Source: VMSU01 sp031400755 (lineage in GTDB: Bacteria; Desulfobacterota; Desulfobulbia; Desulfobulbales; VMSU01). Taken from it: a stretch of 64,000 bases of DNA. The stretch is taken from the NCBI GenBank assembly GCA_031400755.1, contig JANNQL010000046.1:1-64000 (forward strand). Reading direction: 5' to 3'. The notes below the pieces were generated by a model that was not told the origin of the DNA, searched no databases, and was given only the letters and a program-made list of their open reading frames with translations. The position numbers and the translations under genes are program-made. Of this stretch, positions 34,601-42,811 are shown one piece after another (position 1 is the stretch's first letter; each line of letters begins with the position of its first letter).

Positions 34601-34615
34601 GCGACCTTAAGCCAT

Positions 34616-34657
34616 AAAAAAAGGGGATTACCATTAACTACGGTAATCCCCTTTTTA
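34616..34657 (-). terminator. Strong terminator of the cytochrome operon
   Basis: A perfect 15-bp stem (arms 34618-34632 and 34642-34656, loop of nine bases) with GGGGATTACC at its core is flanked by A-runs and T-runs on both sides. It stops minus-strand transcription coming from the 16-heme cytochrome gene, 160 bases upstream, before the histidine kinase. Confidence 0.9.
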
Positions 34658-34819
34658 CTTTCTATTGAGAATTTTTACTACTTATTTTTTTGTCAAAATT
34701 ACTGCTATTTTGCTGCTCATAACGGTTAAGGGCATGCCATGCAAGGCATTGCTTGGTGCATGGCATCTCCCCTAGTGCAAGTCAAAATGGCAGATTCAGC
34801 AGGTTTTCTATCAAGGCCA

Positions 34820-36043
34820 TTACTTTTTCACGGTGGTCAGGGCACCTTTCCGGCCTTCCGCGGTCAAGCTGCCTTCCTTGTCGTCTTTCATCCGGCCCTT
34901 AATCTTATGGGCAATATCGTGGCAGCCAGCACATTTGCCAGCGAATTGGGCAACCATGGCTTCACCGTGCGGATTGCCATGGCATTTCTGGCAGGTAGGT
35001 ATTTCACCGTGTTTCGGATGGCAGAAAGAACAGGTTTGATTGGTGTGTCTGGTTTTGTTCTGCACCAGGGTGTTAAAGACCTCAGTATGACAACCGCCAC
35101 AGACTTCCTTCGGCTCCGTAATGCTGAAGGAGATGTTGAGCGGGTCATGGGGGTTGGTGTGGCAGCGCAGACAATCTTCATCCTTGAGCTTGGCCCGGTG
35201 GCCTTCCTGGTCGTGACACTTGGCGCAGGAAGGGATCTTGCCATGGACATCATGGCAGGAAGCGCAGGTAATTTCAGTATTGTGTTTGGATTTTGATTTG
35301 GCCAGGGTCTGGTAAATCTGAGCATGGCCCTCATTCTTATGGCAGGTGCCGCAGTATTCCTTTGGGGTATTTTCAGCGTAGGTAATGACCATCGGCTTAT
35401 GGGGACCGGCATGGCAAGTCATACAGACCTTTGGCTCAACCCCGACCAGATGATAGGGCTTGCCGCCTTCCTTGCTGTGGCAGCTGAGACAGCTCGGGAT
35501 AAATCCATGCTTGGTGTGGCAGTCGCCGCACGCCATGGCGGTATGCTTGCTGGGGAAGTCCTTCAAGGCCTTAGGCGGAGCACTGTGGCAGTCGCCGCAC
35601 AGGTTGGGCTTTACGCCCGGCAGATCAAGGGGGGCATGGGCGTTGGAATGACAGTTGTGACAGGTCTTGGTCTCTTCCTTGTCGCCATGGGGATAGCCGT
35701 GGCAATCTACACATTTGGGGAGGGCATCGGCGTACTCTACCTTGCCAGGGGCATAGGTGTGATAGACTTCGTGGCAGAAGGTGCACTCTTTCTGATGTCG
35801 TTGGCCGGATGCCTTCAGCGTGTTGAAAACCCCAATGTGGCACTGGGCGCATTGCTGCATTGTTAAGGGTTGGACCGTTTGGTTGAAGAGAGCGGGGCGA
35901 GGCGGGACCTGCTTGATCTTGTCGGTAAGGTCGATCTTGCCGGTTTTGGCTTGGGCGGCGGTAAAGCCCAGGACGATCATTGCCCCAGCAAGAAGGCAAC
36001 AGAGGCCTAGATAACAACGAAATGCGTGTGCTGTCTTTTTCAT
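34820..36043 (-). CDS. 16-heme periplasmic cytochrome c
   Basis: 407 residues. A signal peptide (about 1-33, ending AAQAKT) leads to 16 CxxCH heme sites: CAQCH, CTFCH, CVDCH, CHNCH, CGDCH twice, CLSCH, CMTCH, CGTCH, CASCH, CAKCH, CLRCH, CGGCH, CSFCH, CQKCH, CAGCH. Between them are many lone histidines that can serve as distal ligands. A repeating block (CGGCHTEVFNTLVQNKTRH...CSFCHPKHGEIPTCQKCH) also occurs in the 12-heme protein, so both grew by duplication of the same unit. The start at 36043 follows GAGGGAGAAAA. With the 12-heme lipoprotein it probably forms an electron wire across the periplasm toward extracellular or membrane partners. The C-terminal tail after heme 16 is basic and unordered-looking. 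Confidence 0.93.
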   Translation of the reverse strand: MKKTAHAFRCYLGLCCLLAGAMIVLGFTAAQAKTGKIDLTDKIKQVPPRPALFNQTVQPLTMQQCAQCHIGVFNTLKASGQRHQKECTFCHEVYHTYAPGKVEYADALPKCVDCHGYPHGDKEETKTCHNCHSNAHAPLDLPGVKPNLCGDCHSAPPKALKDFPSKHTAMACGDCHTKHGFIPSCLSCHSKEGGKPYHLVGVEPKVCMTCHAGPHKPMVITYAENTPKEYCGTCHKNEGHAQIYQTLAKSKSKHNTEITCASCHDVHGKIPSCAKCHDQEGHRAKLKDEDCLRCHTNPHDPLNISFSITEPKEVCGGCHTEVFNTLVQNKTRHTNQTCSFCHPKHGEIPTCQKCHGNPHGEAMVAQFAGKCAGCHDIAHKIKGRMKDDKEGSLTAEGRKGALTTVKK

Positions 36044-36088
36044 TTTTCTCCCTCTCTTTTTGTGTTGATAACTGTAGAAATATTCTTC

Positions 36089-36142
36089 CGGGCAAAAAGC
36101 AATGGCCAACTTAATGATCAGCTGGCCATTGCTTTTTGCCCG
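36089..36142. repeat. Perfect 20-bp inverted repeat between cytochrome genes
   Basis: Arms 36089-36108 and 36123-36142 pair perfectly over 20 bases, with a 14-base loop that contains TGATCA. It is located after the stop of the 12-heme gene and before the 16-heme ATG. A T-run lies inside the arm, not after it, so it is not a classic terminator. It may lower or stabilise part of the message so that the two cytochromes are made in different amounts. Confidence 0.75.
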
Positions 36143-36166
36143 AGGGCTAACTCATGCGCGTTTTAG

Positions 36167-37078
36167 TTAGAACACCAAATCGTGCGGGTTCTTGTGGCAC
36201 TTCAGGCAGTCGCTGTTGAATGCATTCAACATGGCATTATCATGGGGTTGCTTGTGGCAATCGCTACAGTTTGGCACGGTCGGATGCTTGGTCTTGTGAC
36301 AGAAGGCGCAGTTGAGGGTCCCGTGTTTGGCCTTGCTCTTGGATAGCATCTCAAAGAGCTCGGTGTGACAGGCGCCGCAGAATTTGGATTTGGTGTCATC
36401 TGCATACAAAATGTTGAGCGGGCTGTGGGGCTTATGGCAACTCAGGCAATCTTCATAGGTCATGAAGTCGGCATGGGGCTTGTGGCATTCCATGCATTTC
36501 TTGATCTGTTTATGCTTGGTGGGATGACATAAGGTGCAATTCTTGGCGCCGTGTTTGCTGGGGAATTTCGCGAACTCCGTGCCCTTATCAGGATGGCAGC
36601 TCTTGCAGGCGACACTGACCGGTGGCACGTCATCGACGGTTATATCCAGAGGTGTGTGCGGGTTACGGTGGCAGCCTAAGCAATTAGGGAGCTTGAAATG
36701 GTCCTTGCTATTGGGGGCGTGGCACATGGAGCATTGCGGAATGGTCTTTTGGCCGAGGGGAAGATGCTCAAGATGGCATTCCTGACAGGTGATTTCGGTC
36801 TTGTGTTTGCCGCCGTTACGTTGAATGTCAGCGGGTTGGCTGTCGTGGCATTTGATGCAATCGGTATTTTGTAGTTCTGTCTGGGCCTTGGTTGCCAGCA
36901 AGGTCTTTTCTTCGGCACTGGCCTCTTTTTTACCTGCCGTGGCCGTGGCTTTTTCCGTTTGCACGGCTGCCGCGGGTGGGGTTGGTTGAGTTTGTACACA
37001 GCCCCAAAAAGCAAATGATAGGCTGGTGATGAATAAGACCTTGCTGATAATTTCTGGATAAATACGTTTCCCTGACAT
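36167..37078 (-). CDS. 12-heme cytochrome c lipoprotein
   Basis: 303 residues. The N-terminus has a hydrophobic segment ending FAFWGC, a plausible lipobox with Cys27 as the anchor, and then an Ala/Pro/Thr linker to about residue 70. Twelve CxxCH sites follow: CIKCH, CQECH, CSMCH, CLGCH, CKSCH, CTLCH, CMECH, CLSCH, CGACH, CAFCH, CSDCH, CLKCH. The second half (CGACHTELFEMLSKSKAKHG...CAFCHKTKHPTVPNCSDCH) is homologous to the 16-heme protein. If sorted to the outer membrane it could pass electrons from the periplasmic wire to the outside. It follows the heme-sensor kinase gene by 116 bases and precedes the 16-heme gene. Confidence 0.9.
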   Translation of the reverse strand: MSGKRIYPEIISKVLFITSLSFAFWGCVQTQPTPPAAAVQTEKATATAGKKEASAEEKTLLATKAQTELQNTDCIKCHDSQPADIQRNGGKHKTEITCQECHLEHLPLGQKTIPQCSMCHAPNSKDHFKLPNCLGCHRNPHTPLDITVDDVPPVSVACKSCHPDKGTEFAKFPSKHGAKNCTLCHPTKHKQIKKCMECHKPHADFMTYEDCLSCHKPHSPLNILYADDTKSKFCGACHTELFEMLSKSKAKHGTLNCAFCHKTKHPTVPNCSDCHKQPHDNAMLNAFNSDCLKCHKNPHDLVF

Positions 37079-37145
37079 TCCTTTCTCCTAAGGCTTTCTG
37101 CGTGAATGAGAACAGTGAATAAAAAAAATTAATTTTGTCTAACAC

Positions 37146-37180
37146 ACCTAGCTTCCTATCGCAAGCGAAAAAAGCTAGGT
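37146..37180. terminator. Hairpin between heme-sensor kinase and cytochrome genes
   Basis: ACCTAGCTT (37146-37154) pairs with AAGCTAGGT (37172-37180). On the plus strand four T residues follow; on the minus strand, the direction of the genes, no T-run follows. It may be a weak terminator or processing site that lets part of the transcript continue into the cytochrome genes. Confidence 0.4.
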
Positions 37181-37194
37181 TTTGCCGGTTAATT

Positions 37195-39531
37195 TTATGG
37201 TGCGCCGATAATTCCTTCGATTGCCGTGATTAATGAATCAAAATCAATCGGCTTCTGTAAAAAATGTAAGCCTTCCCGCCTGATCATTTCGTCAGAGAGG
37301 ATGTGCCCCGTATTGCCGCTGATGAAAAGCACTGGCGCCTTGGGATTGTTTTTGAGGATGATGTCGTAGACCTCCCTGCCATTACGTTGGGGCATGATGA
37401 CATCAAGGATGGTCAAGTCAATGGCATCTTGTTGGTCCAGGAACAGTCGGATCGCCTTTTTGCCGTTGTCGGCCAGTATGACTTGGTAGCCTTGGTGCTC
37501 AAGATGAATTTGCAGGGCCTTGCGAATCAGTTCGTCATCGTCGGCCAGGAGGATGGTCTTCCTGCGGTGGCCGTTTTCTTTTGCCTCCGGGGCCAGTGTA
37601 AGGGGAGCGATCTCTGGTCTGGGGGCGTGGGGCGGGGTGGGGGTACTCATGGCCAAGTCTGTTGCTCCAGTGAAGGCGAACGGCAGGCCATTGGTTTTGA
37701 TAAAGATCGAAAAAGTCGTGCCTTGATGAACCGTACTCTCAACATTCATGAAGGCCTTATGCTGTTTGACAATGTTAAAGATAATCGACAGACCAAGTCC
37801 GGTGCCTTTGGATGAACTCTTGGTCGTAAAGAAAGGTTCACAGATCTTTTTGATGTTTTCTGGTTTTATGCCGTGGCCCTTGTCGCTGACCGAGAGCACC
37901 ATGTAGTGATCAGCAGGGATAAGTTCCAGGTTGCCGGTGATTTCCTGATCAAGTGTAAGGCTCTCGGTAGTGACGGTGATGGTGCCGCCGTCCGGCATGG
38001 CATCACGGGCGTTGGTGCAGAGATTGATCAGTATCTGCTCTAGTTGGTGGGGGTCAGCGGCAATCTCATAGTCTTCATCCGTAAGTTTGAAGGCATAGGA
38101 AAAACTTTCGTCAACTAAGCTTTTGAGGATGTCTGAAATGTTGGCGACGATTTTTTTTAGGCTGGTTTTTTGGGGCTCAATGATCTGGTTTTTGCCAAAT
38201 GACAAGAGATTTGAGGTGAGATTTTTGCCAAGTTTGGTGGCAATCTTGATGTATTTGATATAGTCAACGGCGGTCTGGTTGGTATCTTTGATTTCTTCAT
38301 GCAAAAGATGGGCAAAGGTATTGATTGAACCCAGCACGTTATTGAAATCATGGGCGATGCCACCAGCAAACTGGCCCAGACACTCGAGTTGTTTGGAATG
38401 GACCAGGCGCTCTTCCAGCTTTTTTTGTTCGGTGACGTCAATGCTGCTGCCCCGGCGGCCAAGATACTCGCCATCGACATAAATTGGGGTGACAGTATGG
38501 GTGAACCAGCGTATTTCCCCATCTTTTTTGATGATCCGAGATGGGGTGCTGGTAAACTCTGGGCTGTTGTTTGGGTTGATTTGGCTGTGGTATGCGCTGA
38601 GGTCTTCCGGGTGAATCATCTTCTCCAGTAATTGTGGATTATTGATTAATTCTTCCCGGCTATACCCGGTCAGGCCTTGGCAGGATGGTGAAATGAATAT
38701 GAGAGTATTGTCCTTGCCAAGCCAATATTCAAAATTATAAGCGAATTCGGAAACGATCCTGAATTTTTTTTCACTGTCAATAATAGTTGTCCGGTATTTT
38801 TTGAAGGCATTGGAGAACTTGACGATGGCAATGCAGCCTAAGAGCCAGAGGACCAAATGGGTTATGATGGTGGTTCGTTCGGTTTGGACGGCGGTTTCAT
38901 AATAAGGGAGCATGGGGACTGCCACGCTCATGCCGCCCCGAACATTGCCGATGGTGAAATCATGGCCATGGCATTTGATGCAGCCGCGGTCGATAATGTA
39001 GGGCGTTAGGAGACGGAGGTAAGGGGCGTTGTTGATGGTGGTGACAGTGCTGGTCTCCTCAACCCCGCCCGCTTCGAGCGCGCGGAGACTGGTGGCCTCC
39101 CAATCGTCTGGTTGGTCATAGGGGTCTGTGGTGTTTTGGTAATCGAGACTGACGGTGCGGCTGATGGCGGCCAGGTTTGGCGCTTGATTGTGCAGGACCT
39201 CGTAGGCCTGTTTGGTCACCTGGGCTGGGTCGATGAGGTCGAATGTTACCTCTTTTTCAGAGCCGTCGATATTGTAGATGTAATGCGGGTTGTCCTTGTT
39301 TTTCTCGGTAATCTTGGTATATATCCCGCCATGCATGGTGCTCCATTTCCGGTAGGCGATATTGTGCCGGAAGATGGTGCGGGCCTCGATTTTGGCCTTG
39401 GCGATGGTGTCTTGTTGGCTTTGGTAAAGGTTTGAGGCGACAGAGGCGCTGATCAGGGTACTCCACATAACCAGCAGGCTGATCAGGTAATTACTCGCCA
39501 GGAATTTTCGGACGGCGGTGGAGATGCGCAT
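37195..39531 (-). CDS. Hybrid histidine kinase with heme-binding (DUF3365) periplasmic sensor
   Basis: 778 residues. TM1 at about 13-35 and TM2 at about 221-240 enclose a Tll0287-like/DUF3365 sensor with C184-I-K-C187-H188, a heme c site, followed by the family's GNVRGGMSVAVPM strand. Then come a PAS domain (about 255-372), HisKA with His394 in GGIAHDFNNVLGS, a HATPase domain (NLCTNARDAMP, GTGLGLSII), and a C-terminal receiver with its phosphoacceptor in LTILDVIMPQRNG. It probably senses periplasmic redox potential or a gaseous heme ligand. It is the first gene before the 12- and 16-heme cytochromes on the same strand and may control them. The receiver may pass phosphate to an unknown regulator. 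Confidence 0.92.
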   Translation of the reverse strand: MRISTAVRKFLASNYLISLLVMWSTLISASVASNLYQSQQDTIAKAKIEARTIFRHNIAYRKWSTMHGGIYTKITEKNKDNPHYIYNIDGSEKEVTFDLIDPAQVTKQAYEVLHNQAPNLAAISRTVSLDYQNTTDPYDQPDDWEATSLRALEAGGVEETSTVTTINNAPYLRLLTPYIIDRGCIKCHGHDFTIGNVRGGMSVAVPMLPYYETAVQTERTTIITHLVLWLLGCIAIVKFSNAFKKYRTTIIDSEKKFRIVSEFAYNFEYWLGKDNTLIFISPSCQGLTGYSREELINNPQLLEKMIHPEDLSAYHSQINPNNSPEFTSTPSRIIKKDGEIRWFTHTVTPIYVDGEYLGRRGSSIDVTEQKKLEERLVHSKQLECLGQFAGGIAHDFNNVLGSINTFAHLLHEEIKDTNQTAVDYIKYIKIATKLGKNLTSNLLSFGKNQIIEPQKTSLKKIVANISDILKSLVDESFSYAFKLTDEDYEIAADPHQLEQILINLCTNARDAMPDGGTITVTTESLTLDQEITGNLELIPADHYMVLSVSDKGHGIKPENIKKICEPFFTTKSSSKGTGLGLSIIFNIVKQHKAFMNVESTVHQGTTFSIFIKTNGLPFAFTGATDLAMSTPTPPHAPRPEIAPLTLAPEAKENGHRRKTILLADDDELIRKALQIHLEHQGYQVILADNGKKAIRLFLDQQDAIDLTILDVIMPQRNGREVYDIILKNNPKAPVLFISGNTGHILSDEMIRREGLHFLQKPIDFDSLITAIEGIIGAP

Positions 39532-39863
39532 AAGGTAAAGTTAGGTTGGCTCGGCCGGGCAGGTGAAGGAAAGTTAGTTTTTGCCTGTAGGGTTGTCAGG
39601 CAGAGATGATTGGCAGTCCTGAAAAACAGACCGATTCATATAGTAATTCGATACAATGGATGTCAGGGCTTGTCAAGGGTAATCAGATTGCCAGCATTTG
39701 GTATTCTGTGCCCCTTGATTTATTCATATATTTTGTTTAACCGAGGATTCCGGGTCGTTTTGAGCGGAGATGTGGAGGAAGGCCTAAGGGCAGTGTAGAC
39801 TGCACAGAACGGTCTGGCTCAATCGTATTTGAAGGCGACCATGAATGCATACAGGAGGAGACA
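39532..39863. other. Divergent intergenic region
   Basis: About 330 bases between the heme-sensor kinase and the OB-fold gene, which point away from each other. Both promoters should be here, but I cannot assign clear -35/-10 boxes. No coding region, long hairpin or riboswitch is recognised. Confidence 0.35.
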
Positions 39864-40559
39864 ATGAAATTGTTCTTTAAAGAATGGGTGAGCGGTTTGT
39901 TTATGTTTGTGGTGTTGACAACTCTGGTCAGGGTGCCGCTGGCCTTTGCCGAAGAAGATGCCATCCGCGGCGTCGTGGCGGAAACCATGAACAGTGGCGT
40001 TTATACCTATGTACTGCTTGATCGTCAGGGTGAAAAAGAGTGGTTTGCGGTGCCGGAAGCACTGGTCAAGGTCGGGGATGAAATCCAGATTCTGCCAGGG
40101 ATGCAAATGGGCTCGTACACCAGTCCGACCTTGAAACGTACTTTTGATAAGATTGTCTTTTCTCCAGGCATTAGCGGGATGCTGAAGCGGGTGGTGACCG
40201 CAGCCGATGATAAGGGAGAGACCCAGGAAGCGGTGAAGATCGCCAAGGCGGAAGGCCCGGGCGCCTATACCATTGCCGAGATCTTTGAGAAGAAAGATGC
40301 GCTGGATGGCAAGAAAGTGGTGGTGCGGGGCAAGGTGGTCAAGTCCTCGGAGTATGAAGGCCTGCAGTGGCTGCGCCTTATTGACGGCACCGGCAGCAGT
40401 AAACGCGGCGACCATAAATTGGTAGTGACGACTGCTCAGAGTGCGGCCAAGGATGATATTGTCACTGCCCGTGGCATCGTAAAAAAGGGCAAGGCCTTCG
40501 GGGCCTTGACCTATGAGGTCATTGTCGAGGAAGCCCAATTGGAAAAACAGGCCAAATGA
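39864..40559 (+). CDS. Periplasmic OB-fold protein
   Basis: 231 residues with a signal peptide (about 1-29, ending AFAEE). Two parts follow: a beta domain (about 32-100, GVYTYVLLDRQGEKEWFAVPE), and an OB-fold at about 140-225 (DALDGKKVVVRGKVVKSSE...WLRLIDGTGSS...LVVTTAQSAAKDDIVTARGIVKKGK). This arrangement is found in Geobacter and other sulfur- or metal-reducing bacteria, where it is often labelled DNA-binding or nucleic acid-binding; an export signal argues against a nucleic acid role. AGGAGGAGA precedes the ATG. It overlaps the DUF2065 start by four bases (ATGA). Confidence 0.8.
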   Translation: MKLFFKEWVSGLFMFVVLTTLVRVPLAFAEEDAIRGVVAETMNSGVYTYVLLDRQGEKEWFAVPEALVKVGDEIQILPGMQMGSYTSPTLKRTFDKIVFSPGISGMLKRVVTAADDKGETQEAVKIAKAEGPGAYTIAEIFEKKDALDGKKVVVRGKVVKSSEYEGLQWLRLIDGTGSSKRGDHKLVVTTAQSAAKDDIVTARGIVKKGKAFGALTYEVIVEEAQLEKQAK

Positions 40560-40756
40560 AACTCCTGGTCTCTCTGTTGGGTTTGGTGTTGGTGCTGGAG
40601 GGTTTGCCCTATGCCGCTTTTCCCGAGCCAATGAAGAAGTGGCTTAGGCAGATGGCCGTCGTGTCCCCGCAACACTTGCGGATTTTTGGCGTCCTGGCCA
40701 TGGCCGTTGGTCTCTTGTTGTGTTATCTCGCGCAGAGAACAGCGGTTTTGGGCTGA
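40556..40756 (+). CDS. DUF2065 small membrane protein
   Basis: 66 residues with two transmembrane helices (about 3-20 and 42-60), matching the YjeT/DUF2065 family: LVLVLEGLPYAAFPEPMKKWL, then LRIFGVLAMAVGLLL. Members sit in the inner membrane; their function is not established, though they often lie beside genes for protease-associated or translation functions. Overlaps the OB-fold gene (ATGA) and precedes queA by 15 bases, so the three form an operon. Confidence 0.9.
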   Translation: MKLLVSLLGLVLVLEGLPYAAFPEPMKKWLRQMAVVSPQHLRIFGVLAMAVGLLLCYLAQRTAVLG

Positions 40757-40771
40757 ACGCCTCCTCCCTGC

Positions 40772-41860
40772 ATGATTGATCCGATTTACCATATTTCCTC
40801 CTATGATTATCAGCTGCCGGAAACGCAGATCGCCCAGGAGCCGGCGATGCGGCGTGATGGCTCCAGACTTTTGGTGGTGCCTGGCAGCTCCAGCATGATG
40901 GAGGATTGGCAATTTGCCGATCTGCCCAAGATGATTCGGCCAGGAGATGTCCTGGTGCTCAATGACACCAAGGTCTTCCCTGCCCGGCTTCTGGGCCGGA
41001 AGGATACCGGCGGGCAAGTCGAGTTGTTACTGCTCCAGTATCCGGATTTACGCGGCAACGACTCGGCCACTTCGACCGATGGCGGTCGGGCCGAGGTCAG
41101 GGGCCTGGTGAAGAGTTCAAAGCGGCCCAAGCCTGGCAGCCATTTGTTGTTTGGGGCAGACCTGGAGGCTGAGATTCTGGAGATCCTGGAGAATGGTGAG
41201 GTCCGTGCCCTCTTATGCTGGCGGGGTGATCTGGATGAAGTCCTGAATGCCTGTGGCATCTTACCGCTGCCACCTTATATTCATCGGCAGGCTGGGGAGG
41301 AGCGGGATGATCGAAAGCGTTATCAAACGGTCTATGCTCGTCAGAGCGGTGCTATCGCGGCCCCCACTGCCGGGCTCCACTTCAGCGACGACCTGCTCCA
41401 TAAGATCAGGGATAAGGGCGGGCAGCTGGCGCCGGTAACCCTGCATGTGGGTTATGGCACTTTCGCGCCGGTACGGGACACTGATATCCGAGACCATTCG
41501 ATTCATGCCGAATATGTCACGGTGCCAGAGGCCACGATCCAGGCCATTGCTGCGGCAAAAGCCTCCGGAGGCAGGATTTGGGCGGTGGGCACGACCTCGG
41601 CCCGGGCCTTGGAGTTTGCTGCGGCATCAGGGGAGCTGCAGGCCGTGTCTGGATGGTGCCGGCTCTATATCTATCCTGGCTATGAGTTTCGGGTGGTGGA
41701 CAACCTGATCACCAATTTTCATCTGCCCCAATCATCGCTGCTCTTTATGGTGAGTGCTTTTGCCGGTTTTGAGCTGGTGCGGCAGGCCTATCAGCGGGCC
41801 CTTGATTTGGGCTATCGATTTTACAGTTACGGTGATGCCATGGCCTTGATCCGCAAATAA
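40772..41860 (+). CDS. queA: tRNA S-adenosylmethionine:preQ1 ribosyltransferase-isomerase
   Basis: 362 residues, the usual length. QueA transfers the ribosyl group of SAM to preQ1 in tRNA anticodon position 34 to make epoxyqueuosine. Family marks are YDYQLPETQIAQEPA, LVLNDTKVFPARLLGRK, AAPTAGLHFSDDLL, VTLHVGYGTFAPVR and NLITNFHLPQSSLLFMVSAFAG. A short insert (about 94-108) follows the LLLLQYP strand. No tgt or queG gene is nearby. The ribosome site is weak, consistent with coupling to DUF2065 upstream. A perfect terminator follows the stop. Confidence 0.95.
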   Translation: MIDPIYHISSYDYQLPETQIAQEPAMRRDGSRLLVVPGSSSMMEDWQFADLPKMIRPGDVLVLNDTKVFPARLLGRKDTGGQVELLLLQYPDLRGNDSATSTDGGRAEVRGLVKSSKRPKPGSHLLFGADLEAEILEILENGEVRALLCWRGDLDEVLNACGILPLPPYIHRQAGEERDDRKRYQTVYARQSGAIAAPTAGLHFSDDLLHKIRDKGGQLAPVTLHVGYGTFAPVRDTDIRDHSIHAEYVTVPEATIQAIAAAKASGGRIWAVGTTSARALEFAAASGELQAVSGWCRLYIYPGYEFRVVDNLITNFHLPQSSLLFMVSAFAGFELVRQAYQRALDLGYRFYSYGDAMALIRK

Positions 41861-41886
41861 AAAAAGAGGCCAGCGCCTCTTTTTTT
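41861..41886 (+). terminator. Rho-independent terminator after queA
   Basis: Arms AAAAAGAGGC (41861-41870) and GCCTCTTTTT (41875-41884) form a perfect 10-bp stem with a four-base loop and a run of T. It can act in both directions, which suits the convergent FmdB gene on the other strand. Confidence 0.9.
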
Positions 41887-41915
41887 ATTTGTGAATGATT
41901 AGGAATTTAGACAGT

Positions 41916-42212
41916 TCAGGCGTTACAACAGGCCCCCTGGCCGCAGGCCGGTGTGCTGTCTGTAGCGCCACTGGAGTCCGGGACACTCTTGGCTGGGCAG
42001 GATTCGGCTTTTGTGCACGTCTTGTTGGCGCCAGACCCGCTGTAGCCATCGGCGTACCAGCCGCCGCCCTTCAGATGAAAAGAACTCATGGAGATCAGCT
42101 TTTTCAAGGAGCCGGCACAGGATTGGCAGGTGGTTAGCGGTCCTTCGGCCAGGCCTTGCCAGGCCTCAGTCACCTGTTGGCAATTGTCGCATTGGTACTC
42201 GTAAATAGGCAT
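41916..42212 (-). CDS. FmdB-family zinc ribbon protein
   Basis: 98 residues. The N-terminal zinc ribbon is MPIYEYQCDNCQ...CQSCAGSLKKLIS, with the two CxxC pairs of the FmdB/regulatory-protein family. The tail has GGGWYADGY, typical of members from sulfate reducers, and ends in a Cys-rich CGQGACCNA that could bind a second metal. AAGGAG precedes the ATG. The function of FmdB is not known beyond a proposed regulatory role for formamidase genes. Convergent with queA. Confidence 0.9.
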   Translation of the reverse strand: MPIYEYQCDNCQQVTEAWQGLAEGPLTTCQSCAGSLKKLISMSSFHLKGGGWYADGYSGSGANKTCTKAESCPAKSVPDSSGATDSTPACGQGACCNA

Positions 42213-42502
42213 TCTCGGTTACTCCTTACACGATGTGGTCCATTATTTCCGTCCTGGAAAAGAATTCCAAGGCATTATGATGGCAACTAAACGTTCTAAA
42301 TTTAATTGCCCGAGTCCTATCTGTCAATGTCATTGTTTATTTAGTATATTGAAAAAAAGCGGCAGAGCTGGTTAAATAAAAAAATCTGCCGGATCTGTTT
42401 TCTGCGTTTTGTTGACTATCCTCGGGCAGGTTGTTGTCCCTTACTGATGCGAGAAGAGTTATCCACCTGATCAATAACGATTTGATATTGAAGGAGTAAA
42501 TA
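42213..42502. promoter_or_regulatory. Intergenic region with a hairpin
   Basis: CGGCAGA at 42360-42366 pairs with TCTGCCG at 42385-42391 around an A-rich loop. It lies in a divergent gap of about 290 bases between the FmdB gene and the HDOD operon; promoters for both genes should be here, but none is clear. Confidence 0.35.
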
Positions 42503-42811
42503 GTGCAGCAGATATTGACTCTCCAGGCCAAGGAAGGGATGTCACTGGCAAAAGACGTGCTGACTGCCGAGGGCCGTGTTTTGTGCGGCAAGGGTACCGT
42601 GTTGACCCCTACCCTGATCGAACGGTTTCATAAAATGGATATTGTCCAGGTTACGGTTGAAGGGCATCCGATCAGCAGCCCTGGTGAAAAATCTCTGCAA
42701 GAAGAGTTGCAAGAAATTGAGGAGCGGTTTTCTGAGGTGAATAAAGTGCCACCCTTGGTCTATCTCAAGAAGCGGATCATGAAAAAACTGGTTGAATCGC
42801 GAGGGCAATAA
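42503..42811 (+). CDS. Small protein resembling the N-terminal part of HD-GYP proteins
   Basis: 102 residues with a GTG start at 42503 and AAGGAG seven bases upstream. The pattern LQAKEGMSLAKDVLTAEGRVLCGKGTVLTPTLIERFHKMDIVQVTVEG is like the segment that precedes the HD-GYP domain in cyclic-di-GMP phosphodiesterases. The last 50 residues are helical and charged. Its stop overlaps the HDOD start (TAATG), and the HDOD protein may supply the missing HD-fold part in trans. Confidence 0.65.
   Translation: MQQILTLQAKEGMSLAKDVLTAEGRVLCGKGTVLTPTLIERFHKMDIVQVTVEGHPISSPGEKSLQEELQEIEERFSEVNKVPPLVYLKKRIMKKLVESRGQ

Noticed and set aside
39532..39863. preQ1 riboswitch for the queA operon
   Set aside because: No preQ1-like short pseudoknot sequence is seen in the leader.
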